In this document: piece after piece, positions 44,306-52,903 of the stretch | Position numbering within the stretch: position 1 is the stretch's first letter | Layout of the letters: the number at the start of each line of letters is the position of its first letter | DNA from: Streptomyces sp. GS7 | Lineage (GTDB): Bacteria; Actinomycetota; Actinomycetes; Streptomycetales; Streptomycetaceae | DNA: 64,000 nucleotides | Direction: 5' to 3' | NCBI RefSeq assembly: GCF_009834125.1 | Contig: NZ_CP047146.1 | Span: forward strand, 1,295,501-1,359,500 | The notes under the pieces: generated by a model | The model's input: only the letters and a program-made list of their open reading frames with translations | Database searches by the model: none | What the model was told of the DNA's origin: nothing | Program-made: the position numbers and the translations under genes

Positions 44306-44875
44306 ATGGCGGATGAGACTGCGGGACCTGACGTACGGATCGAGCCGTGGACGGCGGCCGACCTCCCCCTGCTGCACGAGGCCAACACCCCCGCGATGAC
44401 ACGGCACTTGGGCGGCCCGGAGACCGACGAGCAGATAGCCCGACGCCACCGCAGATACCTCGACGGCGAGGGAGCGGGGCAGATGTTCCGGGTCGTGCTG
44501 CTGCCCGGAGGAGCGGTGGTCGGCACGACCGGATTCTGGGAGGCCACCTGGCGCGGCGAGCCGGTGCACGAGGTGGGCTGGGGCGTGCTCCCCGCCTACC
44601 AGGGCCGCGGCATCGCGACGGCCGCGGTGCGCGCGGTCATCGCTGCCGCCCGCGCCGAAGGCCGGCACCATGCGCTCCACGCCTTCCCCGCCGTGGCCAA
44701 CGCCGCCTCCAACGCGGTCTGCCGCAAGGCCGGGTTCGCCCTCGTCGGGGAGTGCGAGGTCGAGTATCCGAAAGGGCATCTGATACGGGCCCACGCGTGG
44801 CGGGTGGAGCCGGTGCCGGCCCCGCCCGGGGCCGACCCGCTCAGCGCAGCAGACCGAGGCCGGCGAGCGCCGTGA
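44306..44875 (+). CDS. GNAT family N-acetyltransferase
   Basis: 189 residues from ATG 44306, 29 bp after the DedA-like stop. A GTG at 44273 would overlap that stop and is a possible alternative. RimJ/L-type GNAT: VRIEPWTAADLPLLHEAN, GTTGFWEATWRGEPVHEVGW, acetyl-CoA loop YQGRGIATAAVRAV, and AVCRKAGFALVGECE. Substrate unknown. Its last 35 bp overlap the convergent TauE-type gene. Confidence 0.8.
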   Translation: MADETAGPDVRIEPWTAADLPLLHEANTPAMTRHLGGPETDEQIARRHRRYLDGEGAGQMFRVVLLPGGAVVGTTGFWEATWRGEPVHEVGWGVLPAYQGRGIATAAVRAVIAAARAEGRHHALHAFPAVANAASNAVCRKAGFALVGECEVEYPKGHLIRAHAWRVEPVPAPPGADPLSAADRGRRAP

Positions 44876-45797
44876 AGACCAGCACCAGTCGCTCGAAGAC
44901 CGCCTGATCGACCCGGCGCACGAGCGCGCGCCCCAGCAGCGCACCGGCGACCACGGCCGGCGCCAGCAGCCCGTCCAGGGCGAGCGCACCGGGTGTGACG
45001 AGCCCCAGCCCGACGCTGAACGGCAGTTTGACGAGATTGACGATCAGGAAGAACCACGCCCCGGTGCCCAGGAAACCGAGCACCCCGAAACCGGCCGAGA
45101 GGAGGTACAGCGACATCGCCGGACCACCGGCATTGGCAACCATCGTGGCGAAACCGGCGATCAACCCGAAGAGCGGCGCCCGCACTTGACGAGGACGGGG
45201 CGCCCGCACCCGGCGTTGACGGACCGCGCGGACGGTCAGGGCCGCCCGGAGCGTCCTGGCCGTCCTCACGGTGCGAGCCGCCGGCGCCGGGCCCGCGCCT
45301 GCCGCCGCGCCCGCATCCCCGCCGGCTCCGGCGCCCGGCTCCCCGGCGCCCGGCTCCCGGTCGGCGGCCCGCGCCTGCGGTACCCGCCCGCCGTCGGACG
45401 CCGGTCCGGCGCGGCGCAGGCACCGCTGCCACAGATGGTGCAGCACGATCGTCAGCAGCAGCGCGCCGATCGTGCGCCGCATGACGGCGTCATCGGTCCA
45501 GGCGACGAAGCCGACACCGAGCAGGATGCCGACCGCGACGGACGGCAACAGCCGCAGCAGCGCGGACCAGTCGGTGTGCCTGCGATAGGCGCGGACGGCC
45601 AGCACATCACCCACGAGCAGCAGCGGAAGGAGGGCACCGGTGGATTCCCGGGCGGGGACCACGGCCGCGAACAGCGCGACGCTCAGCGCGCCGACGCCGC
45701 TGACGGCGGTCTTGGAGACCCCCACCACCAGCGCGGCGAGCACCAGCGCGGCCAGCGGCAGCACGCCGAGGTGCGCCGGCGCGCCGGGAACGGTCAC
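44841..45797 (-). CDS. TauE/SafE family membrane permease
   Basis: 318 residues. GTG 45797 overlaps the stop of the upstream dehydrogenase as GTGA. Seven to eight membrane segments with the family pattern: LVVGVSKTAVSGVGALSVALF near the start and GFATMVANAGGPAMSLYLLSAGF in the second half. A long Ala/Gly/Arg-rich hydrophilic insertion (about 125-195) separates the halves, more than is usual. The family exports sulfite or organosulfur anions; coupling to an inositol-type dehydrogenase suggests another organic anion here. Confidence 0.8.
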   Translation of the reverse strand: MTVPGAPAHLGVLPLAALVLAALVVGVSKTAVSGVGALSVALFAAVVPARESTGALLPLLLVGDVLAVRAYRRHTDWSALLRLLPSVAVGILLGVGFVAWTDDAVMRRTIGALLLTIVLHHLWQRCLRRAGPASDGGRVPQARAADREPGAGEPGAGAGGDAGAAAGAGPAPAARTVRTARTLRAALTVRAVRQRRVRAPRPRQVRAPLFGLIAGFATMVANAGGPAMSLYLLSAGFGVLGFLGTGAWFFLIVNLVKLPFSVGLGLVTPGALALDGLLAPAVVAGALLGRALVRRVDQAVFERLVLVFTALAGLGLLR

Positions 45798-46831
45798 GCG
45801 CCGGGCACCGAACCGCCGTTGCCCGCGCCGGCGCGGACGTCCGCGACCGCGACCGGCTGCCCGGTCCGGCGGGAACGCTCGCACGCCTCCGCGACGTACA
45901 GCGCCTCCAGCGCCTCGGCCGGCGAACAGGGGCTGGGCGTACGGCCCGCGGCCACCTCGACGAAGACCCCGAGCTCGGTGACGTACGCGTCGTGGAACCG
46001 CTCCATGAAGGTGGCGTACGGGGCATCCGCCCGCTGCCAGGACAGCCTCGGCTCGGCGGACGGCAGCGGCGCACGGTCGTCCAGCCCGACGAACCGAGCG
46101 CCCTGCGAACCGCACACCTCCAGCCGCACGTCGTGGCCCGCGCCGTTGTAGCGGGTCGCGGTGACCGTGGCCAGCGAGTCGTCGTCGAAGCGCAGCAGCG
46201 CCGCGCAGGTGTCGACGTCACCTCCCTCGGTGAAGAAGTCCGCGCCGCGGTTGGCGCCCTGGGCGTAGACCGAGACCACCTCGCGGCCGGTCAGCCAGCG
46301 CAGGATGTCGAAGTCATGGATGCTGCAGTCCCGGAACAGCCCGCCGGAGGTGGGGATGAACGCCGCCGGCGGGGGCGTCCGGTCGCTGGTGCAGGCGCGC
46401 AGGGTGTGCACCCACCCCAACTCACCGGAGCGCAGCGCCTCCCGCGCGGCGCGGTACCCGGCGTCGAACCGCCGCTGGAATCCGATCTGCACGGGGACGG
46501 CGCCGGCCTCGGCCCGCTCCACGACCTCGATGGTGCCCGGCACGTCCAGCGCCACCGGCTTCTCGCAGAACACCGGCACGCCGGCATCCAGCGCCTGATG
46601 GATCAGCGCGGCATGCGCACTGGTCGCGGCGGTGATCACCACCGCGTCCAGACCCTCCGCGTACATCTCCTCGATGCTGCCGGCGGCCCGTACGCCGAGG
46701 TTGTCCGCCAGCGCTGCGGCGCGTGCGGCGTCCGCGTCGGCGACCACGAGGCCGGTGACGCCCGGGACGTTCTGCAGGGTCGCGGCGTGGAACGCGCCGA
46801 TGCGCCCGGTGCCGATCAGGCCGATCTTCAT
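45794..46831 (-). CDS. iolG: Inositol 2-dehydrogenase-like oxidoreductase (Gfo/Idh/MocA)
   Basis: 345 residues. NAD-binding GTGRIGAFHA (7-16), EKPVALD (about residue 95), QRRFDAGY and the catalytic DCSIHDFDILRWL (Lys97/Asp/His arrangement of IolG). A sister copy of the enzyme lies at 51029. It probably oxidises myo- or scyllo-inositol to inosose. Divergent from the LacI gene at 47245, and a LacI-type operator lies 166 bp upstream, so it is likely induced by the LacI ligand. Confidence 0.8.
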   Translation of the reverse strand: MKIGLIGTGRIGAFHAATLQNVPGVTGLVVADADAARAAALADNLGVRAAGSIEEMYAEGLDAVVITAATSAHAALIHQALDAGVPVFCEKPVALDVPGTIEVVERAEAGAVPVQIGFQRRFDAGYRAAREALRSGELGWVHTLRACTSDRTPPPAAFIPTSGGLFRDCSIHDFDILRWLTGREVVSVYAQGANRGADFFTEGGDVDTCAALLRFDDDSLATVTATRYNGAGHDVRLEVCGSQGARFVGLDDRAPLPSAEPRLSWQRADAPYATFMERFHDAYVTELGVFVEVAAGRTPSPCSPAEALEALYVAEACERSRRTGQPVAVADVRAGAGNGGSVPGA

Positions 46832-47244
46832 GCGGTGTTCCCTTCCGGGGAGGGGCGGGAGGTGGGTGGTGGGTGCCGAGCGGTCCGCCGGGGCCGCACT
46901 GGCCGAGGCCGGACTGGCTGAGGCCGGACTGGCCGGGCCGCGGACGCGACAGCGGGGGATTCGACGGCTGGGGACTCGACGGTCGCGGACTTGATATTGG
47001 AACGGTCCAAAATTGTCCGTCCTGGGAACCCTGCATGTCCGTATGTCGGCATGTCAAGGCTTAGGCAGGGGTGTTGAGCGCTGCGGCGTGGTGGGGCGTG
47101 CTGCGACTCGGTGGGGCATGGGCGTGGTGGGAAGTGGGGCGTGGTGGGGTGTGGGTGCGGGACGGTGTGGTCCCGGGAGGTGCAGAAGTCTGGGGGCAGG
47201 GGGTGCGTTGACGCGGACCTGGCCCGATGGAAGGATTTCCACCC
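46832..47244. other. Divergent promoter region, iolG-like / lacI
   Basis: No gene. AT-richer DNA at 46985-47045 carries the first LacI-type operator. Sequence from 47055 to 47200 is G-rich with repeated GGTGGGG motifs. Confidence 0.6.
46997..47010. promoter_or_regulatory. LacI-type operator 1
   Basis: TTGGAACGGTCCAA (TTGGA-ACGG-TCCAA symmetry) in an AT-rich context upstream of the minus-strand dehydrogenase. The same 13-base core recurs at the LacI start. Confidence 0.65.
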
Positions 47245-48462
47245 ATGGAACGGTCCAACAAGCGATCGGCTGGGAGAACGACGGAGAGGGCGACGGAGAC
47301 GACGGCCGAGGCGAGGGCTGAGGCGAGGGCTGAGGCGAGGGCTGAGAGGGCGGCCCAGCACGGGCCCGCGTCCCGGGAGAGGGCCGGCCCGGACCGGCCC
47401 CCGACCATCCGCGGCGTCGCCGAGCGCGCCGGCGTGTCCAAATCCCTGGTCTCGCTCGTCCTCCAGGGCTCACCGCGTGTCAGCGACGCCAAGCGGCGGG
47501 CCGTACTGGACGCCATCGAGGAGCTGGGGTACCGGCCCAACGCCGCCGCCCGCAGCCTGGTCGCCCGCCGTACGCACACCGTCGGCGTGCTGCTGAACGA
47601 CATGCGCAACCCCTGGTTCGCCGACGTCCTCGACGGCCTCAACTCCCTTCTGCACGCGCACGGTCTGCGGATGCTGATGGCCGACGGCCGGCTGGACCGG
47701 CGGACCGGCCAGGAGTTCGCCCGCACCTTCCAGGAACTGCGGGTCGACGGCCTGGTCGTCGTCGGCACACTCCCGGACACCGCCGGACTCGCCGAGGTCG
47801 CCGAGCGGCTGCCGACCGTCATCGCGGGAAACCACGAACCCCGGCTGCCGAGGGTCGACATCGTCGCCAACGACGACGAGCGCGGCGCCCGCCTCGCCAC
47901 CGAGCACCTCATCCGCCTCGGCCACCGGCGGATCGCCCACATCGCCGGACAGGGGCTGGTGGGCGAACTGCGCCGGCGCGGATTCGAGGCCGCGATGGCC
48001 GCCCACGGGCTGACCGGGAGCGCCGTGGTGGAGAGCGGCGACGGTACCGAGGAGGGCGGCTACCGCGCCGCCGTACGGCTCCTGAGCCCGGCGCGCGGCC
48101 GGATCCGCCCCACCGCCGTCTTCGCCTACAACGACATCTCCGGCGTCGGCGCGCTGTCCGCCGCCGGGGAACTGGGCCTGGCCGTCCCCGCCGACCTCTC
48201 CCTCGTCGGCTACGACAACACCTACCTCGCCCGCATCCGGCACCTCTGGCTCAACTCGGTCAACAACTCCAGCCACGAGGTCGGCCGCCGGGCCGCCCGC
48301 TGCCTCCTGGATCGGATGGCACACCCCGACGCACCCGCCGACCGGCAACTCGTCGCCCCGGAACTGGAGATCAGGGGCTCCACGGCACCACCGGCGCAGG
48401 CACCGGACGACGCGCCCGCGAGCGAACCCGCGAGGAAAACCCGGAGCGGATCCTCGAGCTGA
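47245..48462 (+). CDS. LacI-family transcriptional regulator
   Basis: 405 residues from ATG 47245 with SD GGAAGGA at 9 nt; an ATG at 47227 is the alternative. After an Ala/Glu/Arg repeat leader (EARAEARAEARAE, from 12-bp DNA repeats) come the LacI helix-turn-helix (TIRGVAERAGVSKSLVSLVLQ) and hinge (VSDAKRRAVLDAIEELGYRPNAAARSL), then a periplasmic-binding-protein-like sensor domain. The leader makes it longer than the usual ~340. It probably controls the divergent dehydrogenase/TauE operon and itself. Sugar or inositol ligand inferred from neighbours. Confidence 0.87.
   Translation: MERSNKRSAGRTTERATETTAEARAEARAEARAERAAQHGPASRERAGPDRPPTIRGVAERAGVSKSLVSLVLQGSPRVSDAKRRAVLDAIEELGYRPNAAARSLVARRTHTVGVLLNDMRNPWFADVLDGLNSLLHAHGLRMLMADGRLDRRTGQEFARTFQELRVDGLVVVGTLPDTAGLAEVAERLPTVIAGNHEPRLPRVDIVANDDERGARLATEHLIRLGHRRIAHIAGQGLVGELRRRGFEAAMAAHGLTGSAVVESGDGTEEGGYRAAVRLLSPARGRIRPTAVFAYNDISGVGALSAAGELGLAVPADLSLVGYDNTYLARIRHLWLNSVNNSSHEVGRRAARCLLDRMAHPDAPADRQLVAPELEIRGSTAPPAQAPDDAPASEPARKTRSGSSS
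47246..47258. promoter_or_regulatory. LacI-type operator 2 overlapping the lacI start codon
   Basis: TGGAACGGTCCAA, identical to the core of operator 1, begins inside the ATG of the LacI gene. A bound repressor here would block its own transcription (autoregulation). Confidence 0.55.
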
Positions 48463-48580
48463 CCTCGGCGCGGATCCTCTAGCTGACCCCGGAGTAGACC
48501 CGCGAGGGAATCCGGGACCGAATCCGCGAGCGCACCCGGGAGTGAATTCGCGAGCGCACCCGCGGGCGCCTCGTGGGCCC
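48405..48580. repeat. Degenerate 12-18 bp repeats across the lacI stop
   Basis: Units like CGCGAGCGAACCC, CGCGAGGGAATCC and CGCGAGCGCACCC run from the last codons of lacI through its stop and beyond. Copy changes would alter the C-terminus. Confidence 0.5.
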
Positions 48581-48719
48581 CCGGCGGTGGCAACCACCGG
48601 CCGGGCGCCATCGGTGCGGTGGAGGCCGAGGCAACCCCGGGCCGGGGCCGGCACGTTGGCCCGGCCCGGCCCGGCTCGGCGCCGTACGGACGCGGGGCCC
48701 AGGCCCCGAGCCCTCGGTC

Positions 48720-48774
48720 GGTGGCGCAGCGGCCCGCTCAGCGCCGTCCGCGCTGTCCGGGCCGCTGCGCCACC
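48720..48774. terminator. 17-bp hairpin overlapping the end of the HTH gene
   Basis: Arms 48720-48736 and 48758-48774 are perfectly complementary. The stop codon of the HTH gene lies in the 21-nt loop and one arm is coding. It serves the convergent lacI and HTH genes. Confidence 0.7.
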
Positions 48775-48932
48775 CACGCTCTCACGGTGTCCGCGTACCA
48801 GTAGGGTCTACCGCCCTCCACCAGGTCCGGGTCGGGGAGCAAACCGTGCTTGCGGTACGACCGCACGGTGTCCGGCTGCACCTGGATATGGGCGGCGATT
48901 TCCTTGTACGACCAGAGCCTGCGTTCGGTCAT
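48738..48932 (-). CDS. Small helix-turn-helix DNA-binding protein
   Basis: 64 residues from ATG 48932 with a near-perfect SD (AGGAGGT, 8 nt). MerR/AlpA-like winged HTH: LWSYKEIAAHIQVQPDTVRSYRKHGLLP followed by the wing GGRPYWYADTVRAWV. It resembles excisionase-type or small regulator proteins common in actinomycetes. No integrase or attachment site is nearby, so a stand-alone regulator is likelier than an excisionase. Confidence 0.75.
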   Translation of the reverse strand: MTERRLWSYKEIAAHIQVQPDTVRSYRKHGLLPDPDLVEGGRPYWYADTVRAWVAQRPGQRGRR

Positions 48933-49290
48933 CTCTGCGCACCTCCTAGGCGCCGCGCGCAGGGTCGGCCCGGGGAGCCGGCGGGGGGCTGCGCACGGCG
49001 GGGTGATGACTCACCCTGTGCCCGGACAACGACTGTGCGTGAGCACCGGCGAGGGCCTGTCGTACGGCTGTGACGGAAGGCCCGCGCAACGGTGACAGCC
49101 GTGACGGGCGCAGGACGGCTGTGACGGGGGCGGGACAGACGACACGGGGGCCGGACGGATGCCACGGAGGCCTGACGGGAGCGACGGCGGAGGCCGGACG
49201 GGCGCAACGCGCCCGCGTAACGGGTGAGGCGATGGAGGCCGGACGGCAGCAGGTTGGGCGGCCGCAGGTGGGGCGGGGCGCCGCCCGGTC
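48933..49290. other. Intergenic region with short degenerate repeats
   Basis: No gene. GACGG(C/G)NGTGACGG-type units recur between 49060 and 49220 (for example GTGACGGGCGCAGGACGG and GTGACGGGGGCGGGACAG). The promoter of the HTH gene should be near 48940-48980. Confidence 0.5.
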
Positions 49291-50796
49291 TCAGCCCTCT
49301 CCGGCCCTCTCCGGCTCGCCGGCGCCCCGGCCCTGGGCCGCCTTCCGCAGCTCCTGCTCCAGGTCCTCCAGGGCCAGCCCCTTCGTCTCCGGTGCGTACC
49401 GCTTGCAGAAGACCAGCGAGAGGATGCACATCAGGCCGAAGAGCCAGAAGGTGATGCCCGCGCCGACCGCGTCGAGCAGTACGGGGAAGGCCAGCGCCAC
49501 AACGAAGTTGACCATCCACATCACGAACACCGCCGCGCCCATGGCCAGTCCGCGGACCTTCAGCGGGAACATCTCGGCGAGCAGCAGCCAGACACCGGTG
49601 TTCAGCGTGGCCTGCATGAACCCCATGTAGAGGACCATCAGCCCGAGGACGAGACAGCTGACCGCGGTGGAGTGCGGAAGGTGGAAGGCCGCGCCGAGCA
49701 GCCCCAGGGAGACTGCCATGCCGGACAGGCCGGTCAGCAGCATGGGGCGTCGCCCGACCCGGTCGATCAGGGACATGCCGATCGCGGTGGCGATCACCGA
49801 GATGGCGCCGACCGCGATGGTGGCGGTGATCGCGGCGTTGGTGCCCAGACCGGTCGTCGCGAGGATCTTGGGGGCGAAGTAGATCACCGCGTTGACGCCG
49901 GTGATCTGCTGGACGATCGCCAGCCCGACGCCGACCAGCAGCAGCCGCCGCACCCACGGCGTACGCAGTTCCCGCCAGGCACCGCGCTGCGCATCGGCCT
50001 CCAGGCTGCGGGCGCGGTCGATGCGGCCCAGCTCGGCGGGGACGTCGTCGGCGGGCAGCGTACGGTGCAGCACCGCGGCGGCCTCGTCCGGCCGTCCCCG
50101 GCTGATGTACCAGCGCGGTGTGTCGGGCAGGAAGAGGACACCGAGGAACAGCGCCACGGCCGGCAGCGCGGCCAGTCCCAGCATCCATCGCCACGCCTCC
50201 CAGTGGGCCAGTACGGCGTTGATGAGGTACGCGAGCAGCTGGCCGCTGACGATCATCAGGGAGTTGAAGGAGACCAGCCGGCCGCGGATGTGCGGGGGCG
50301 CGATCTCGGAGAGGTAGAGCGGCGTGATGACGGAGGCGCTGCCCACGGCGAGACCCAGCACGAACCGGGCCACGGCCATGAACGGCACGGTCGGCGCCAG
50401 CGCGACGGCCAGCGCCCCGCCGATGAACACCGCGCCCGCCCACAGCAGGGAGTTGCGCCGTCCCAGCGCGTCGGACATCCGGCCGCCGGCCAGCGAGCCG
50501 AAGGCCGCGCCGATCAGCAGTGCGCTGGTGATGACGCCCTCGCCCAGGGAGGTGAGGCCGAAGTGGCGCTCCATGAAGGGGAGGGCACCGGAGACCACTC
50601 CGGTGTCGTAGCCGAACAGGGCGCCGCCGAGGGCGGCGATGGCAGCGATGCCGACGATGAAGCGCTGGGCACTGCGGGCCCCGGGACTGTTGGGGGCGTT
50701 GGGGGCGTTGGGGGCGTCGGGGGAGTCGCCCTCCGTACCGCCGGGGGAGCCGGCGCCGGTCCCGGTGGGCGCCGGCTTGCTGGTCGGAGCCGCCAT
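49291..50796 (-). CDS. iolT: MFS sugar porter, probable myo-inositol transporter
   Basis: 501 residues. Twelve membrane segments with sugar-porter signatures: GGALFGYDTGVVSGALPF, GGRMSDALGRR, RFVLGLAVGSASV then PLYLSEIAPPHIRGRL, QQITGVNAVIYFAPKIL, DRVGRRP, and PETKG near the end. The N-terminus has an APN triplet repeat encoded by 9-bp units. ATG 50796 follows GGAGC. It lies downstream of an inositol dehydrogenase within the iol locus, hence the inositol assignment; xylose or glucose porters share these motifs. Confidence 0.83.
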   Translation of the reverse strand: MAAPTSKPAPTGTGAGSPGGTEGDSPDAPNAPNAPNSPGARSAQRFIVGIAAIAALGGALFGYDTGVVSGALPFMERHFGLTSLGEGVITSALLIGAAFGSLAGGRMSDALGRRNSLLWAGAVFIGGALAVALAPTVPFMAVARFVLGLAVGSASVITPLYLSEIAPPHIRGRLVSFNSLMIVSGQLLAYLINAVLAHWEAWRWMLGLAALPAVALFLGVLFLPDTPRWYISRGRPDEAAAVLHRTLPADDVPAELGRIDRARSLEADAQRGAWRELRTPWVRRLLLVGVGLAIVQQITGVNAVIYFAPKILATTGLGTNAAITATIAVGAISVIATAIGMSLIDRVGRRPMLLTGLSGMAVSLGLLGAAFHLPHSTAVSCLVLGLMVLYMGFMQATLNTGVWLLLAEMFPLKVRGLAMGAAVFVMWMVNFVVALAFPVLLDAVGAGITFWLFGLMCILSLVFCKRYAPETKGLALEDLEQELRKAAQGRGAGEPERAGEG

Positions 50797-51028
50797 GGTC
50801 AGCTCCAGTAGGGCGTACGGGCTGGTGGTGGGGCTACGCGGGACGCGTGGGGGAGTGGGGCGCTACACATGTGCGGCCTTTCACCGGTCGGGAGGGGGGA
50901 TGGGATGGATGCGGAGGAGAGGGGGAGGAGGGGGGAGGAGGAGGGGGAGGAGGGGGAGGGGAGGCGGGTAACGGGAGACAGGCAGCGGGGGAACGGGCAG
51001 TGGGGAACGGGAAATCGGGGACGCGGCC
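50797..51028. other. Short spacer with G/A-rich tract (50911-50964)
   Basis: A polypurine tract of GGAGGGGGA-type units lies between the porter and dehydrogenase genes. In the transcript it is C/U-rich. On the plus strand it could form a G-quadruplex. Confidence 0.5.
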
Positions 51029-52048
51029 TCAGCGGTAGAGCGCCGGGCGCTCGATCAGCTCGACGGCGACCCGCTCGCCGGTGGCCTGCGCGAGCACCCC
51101 CGCCTCGCACACCGCAGCCGCCGCATAGCCGTCCCAGCAGCTGGGGCCCTCGACCTCGCCGCGCTGGGTGGCGTCCACCCAGCGCTGCACCTGCCGGTCG
51201 TACGCGTCCTCGAAGCGCTCCACGAAACCGGGGGTGACGGTGCCGCCCCACCGGCCCGAGGTGTTGACGAAGACGCCGTGGTCGTCGCCGATACGGGCGG
51301 TGCCGCTCTCGCAGACCGCCTCGCAGCTGACCTGGTAGCCGAAGCCGCAGTTGACGAAGAGTTCGGTGTCCACGACCTGCCCGCCGGCCGTCTCGAAGAG
51401 GATCAGCTGCGGGTCGCTGAGCCCGTCGGGAGCGTTGCCGCTGGGGGCCGGGCGCAGGACGCGGACGGCGGTGATCTCGTCGTCGAGCAGCCAGCGCGTC
51501 ACATCGATCTCGTGCACCACCGAGTCGTTGATCATCATCGCGTTGGTGAAGCCGGGTGGGGTGTCGGCGTTGCGATGCTTGTTGTGGAGCATCAGCGTGC
51601 GGCCGTAAGTCCCCTGGTCCAGAAGGGACTTGAGGGTGCGGTAGCCGGCGTCGTAGCGCCGCATGAAGCCCACCTGGACGCGCCGGTGGCCCAGCTTCTG
51701 CTCCGCCTCCAGAACCCGCACTGCGGAGGCCGCGTCGGGGGTGAGCGGCTTCTCGCACAGGACCGGCAGATCCCGCGCGAACGCGTCGAGCAGCGCCGCC
51801 TCGTGCGCCGGCCCCGGCGAGGCGATCAGCACGGCGTCCACCGCGGGGTCGTCCATCGCGGCGGCCGGGTCGGTGTACGCGGTGGCCCCGTCGATGCCGT
51901 CGGCGAGGTGCTTGGCCCGATCCGCATCGATATCGGCAACCGCCGCCACCCGGGCGCCGCTGATCACCTCATCGATCCGGCGGACATGGTCGGCCCCCAT
52001 CCGCCCCGTCCCCACAACCGCCACACCCAACATCCCGTACGAACTCAT
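51029..52048 (-). CDS. iolG: Inositol 2-dehydrogenase (Gfo/Idh/MocA)
   Basis: 339 residues from ATG 52048 (SD GAAGGG at 9 nt); a TTG at 52057 is less likely. NAD-binding [17 protein letters not shown] (Lys of the catalytic EKP), [12 protein letters not shown], and [15 protein letters not shown] with the catalytic Asp/His pair. This is the canonical first enzyme of inositol breakdown, giving 2-keto-myo-inositol. It shares only moderate similarity with the copy at 45794, so the two may act on different inositol isomers. Confidence 0.85.
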   Translation of the reverse strand: MSSYGMLGVAVVGTGRMGADHVRRIDEVISGARVAAVADIDADRAKHLADGIDGATAYTDPAAAMDDPAVDAVLIASPGPAHEAALLDAFARDLPVLCEKPLTPDAASAVRVLEAEQKLGHRRVQVGFMRRYDAGYRTLKSLLDQGTYGRTLMLHNKHRNADTPPGFTNAMMINDSVVHEIDVTRWLLDDEITAVRVLRPAPSGNAPDGLSDPQLILFETAGGQVVDTELFVNCGFGYQVSCEAVCESGTARIGDDHGVFVNTSGRWGGTVTPGFVERFEDAYDRQVQRWVDATQRGEVEGPSCWDGYAAAAVCEAGVLAQATGERVAVELIERPALYR

Positions 52049-52076
52049 CTCGTCCAACCCTTCGTCTCATCTCGGT

Positions 52077-52130
52077 CTGCGTCTGCGTCTGCGTCTGCGT
52101 CCGTGTCTACGCCTGCGTCTGCGCTTGCAC
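52077..52130. repeat. GTCTGC hexanucleotide microsatellite
   Basis: About nine units, the first four or five perfect, the rest degenerate. It lies in the leader region of the minus-strand iolG. Confidence 0.8.
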
Positions 52131-52344
52131 TTGCGCTGGCAGCCCTTGTGTTCGGCCTGTGTGGCCTGCCGGGCTTGTCGCGTCTATTCGGGTCATCTCG
52201 TCCGCCTGGGCCGCCCGACCCCGTCCCGTCGATCCCCTCACAGCCTGCGTGCTCGTCCTCTCCGTTCCTTGGCTTGCCTCCTCCACCCCCCACCACCGCC
52301 TCTCCCCGTTGCCTCTCCACTCCTTCATTTCTTACGGACTGTGA

Positions 52345-52392
52345 CATACCCTGGGAACCGATTACTCCCTGTAATCGTTGCCGGGGTATGAG
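52345..52392. promoter_or_regulatory. Compound inverted repeat upstream of iolG
   Basis: Inner arms CGATTAC and GTAATCG flank TCCCT; outer arms ATACCC and GGGTAT lie further out. AT-richer than surroundings. It looks like an operator or regulated promoter for the iolG/iolT unit about 300 bp downstream on the minus strand. Confidence 0.45.
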
Positions 52393-52759
52393 GAGGCGGC
52401 GCAAGGCACTCACGCGAGCCATACGCACAAGAAAGGGGGCATGCGACCTGTGCGCGAGGAGCGACGCGAGGAAGGAGCCATGCACGCGAGTCGAGCAAGG
52501 GAGCGCGGGTCGCACACGAGGCGGCCGAGCGGAATGCGAAGCGGGCGCGCCGCTCGCGGGGGTGTCGCCGCAGCCGCAGCCGCAACTGTGGTCGCAGTCG
52601 CAGTCGCAGTCGCAGCCGTGGCCGCTCGCGTGCCGAGTTGGCCCGCGCCGAGCCGCTTACGGACCGGGCTGGCGCTGGCGGTGCACCGTATCGCCCCGTC
52701 CGCGTACGCATTCGCGCCGCTTATGCGCTCGGGCCCCGCGGGCTCAGGGCGCTGCGCGC

Positions 52760-52900
52760 ACTCCCTCCACGCCCTCCGCGCCCTCCAAGCCCTCCAAGCC
52801 CTCCGTGTCCTGCGCGTCCTTCAAGCCCTCCACGCCCTCCGTATCCTCGGCGTCCTGCGTGCTGCGTGCCGTCCACGCCCTCCGCATCCTGTGCGTTCGG
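52760..52900. repeat. CCCTCC 9-mer tandem repeats
   Basis: Around 14 degenerate units of the type CCCTCCAAG / CCCTCCACG / GTCCTGCG end at the 3' end of the iolE-like gene. Confidence 0.7.
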
Positions 52901-52903
52901 CGC

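Larger units (their letters stand above)
52049..52903. other. 855-bp gene-free region rich in simple repeats
   Basis: No credible gene. It contains (GTCTGC)n at 52077-52130, a compound inverted repeat (52345-52392), (GCAGTC/GCAGCC)n at 52564-52618 and (CCCTCCRNG)n 9-mer repeats at 52760-52900. The iolG promoter is probably near 52345-52400. Confidence 0.65.

Noticed and set aside
48738..48932. Excisionase of an integrative element
   Set aside because: The HTH fold fits, but no integrase, tRNA or direct-repeat attachment site is present nearby.
52077..52900. Possible CRISPR array
   Set aside because: Repeat units are 6-9 bp, contiguous and degenerate, with no spacers and no cas genes.
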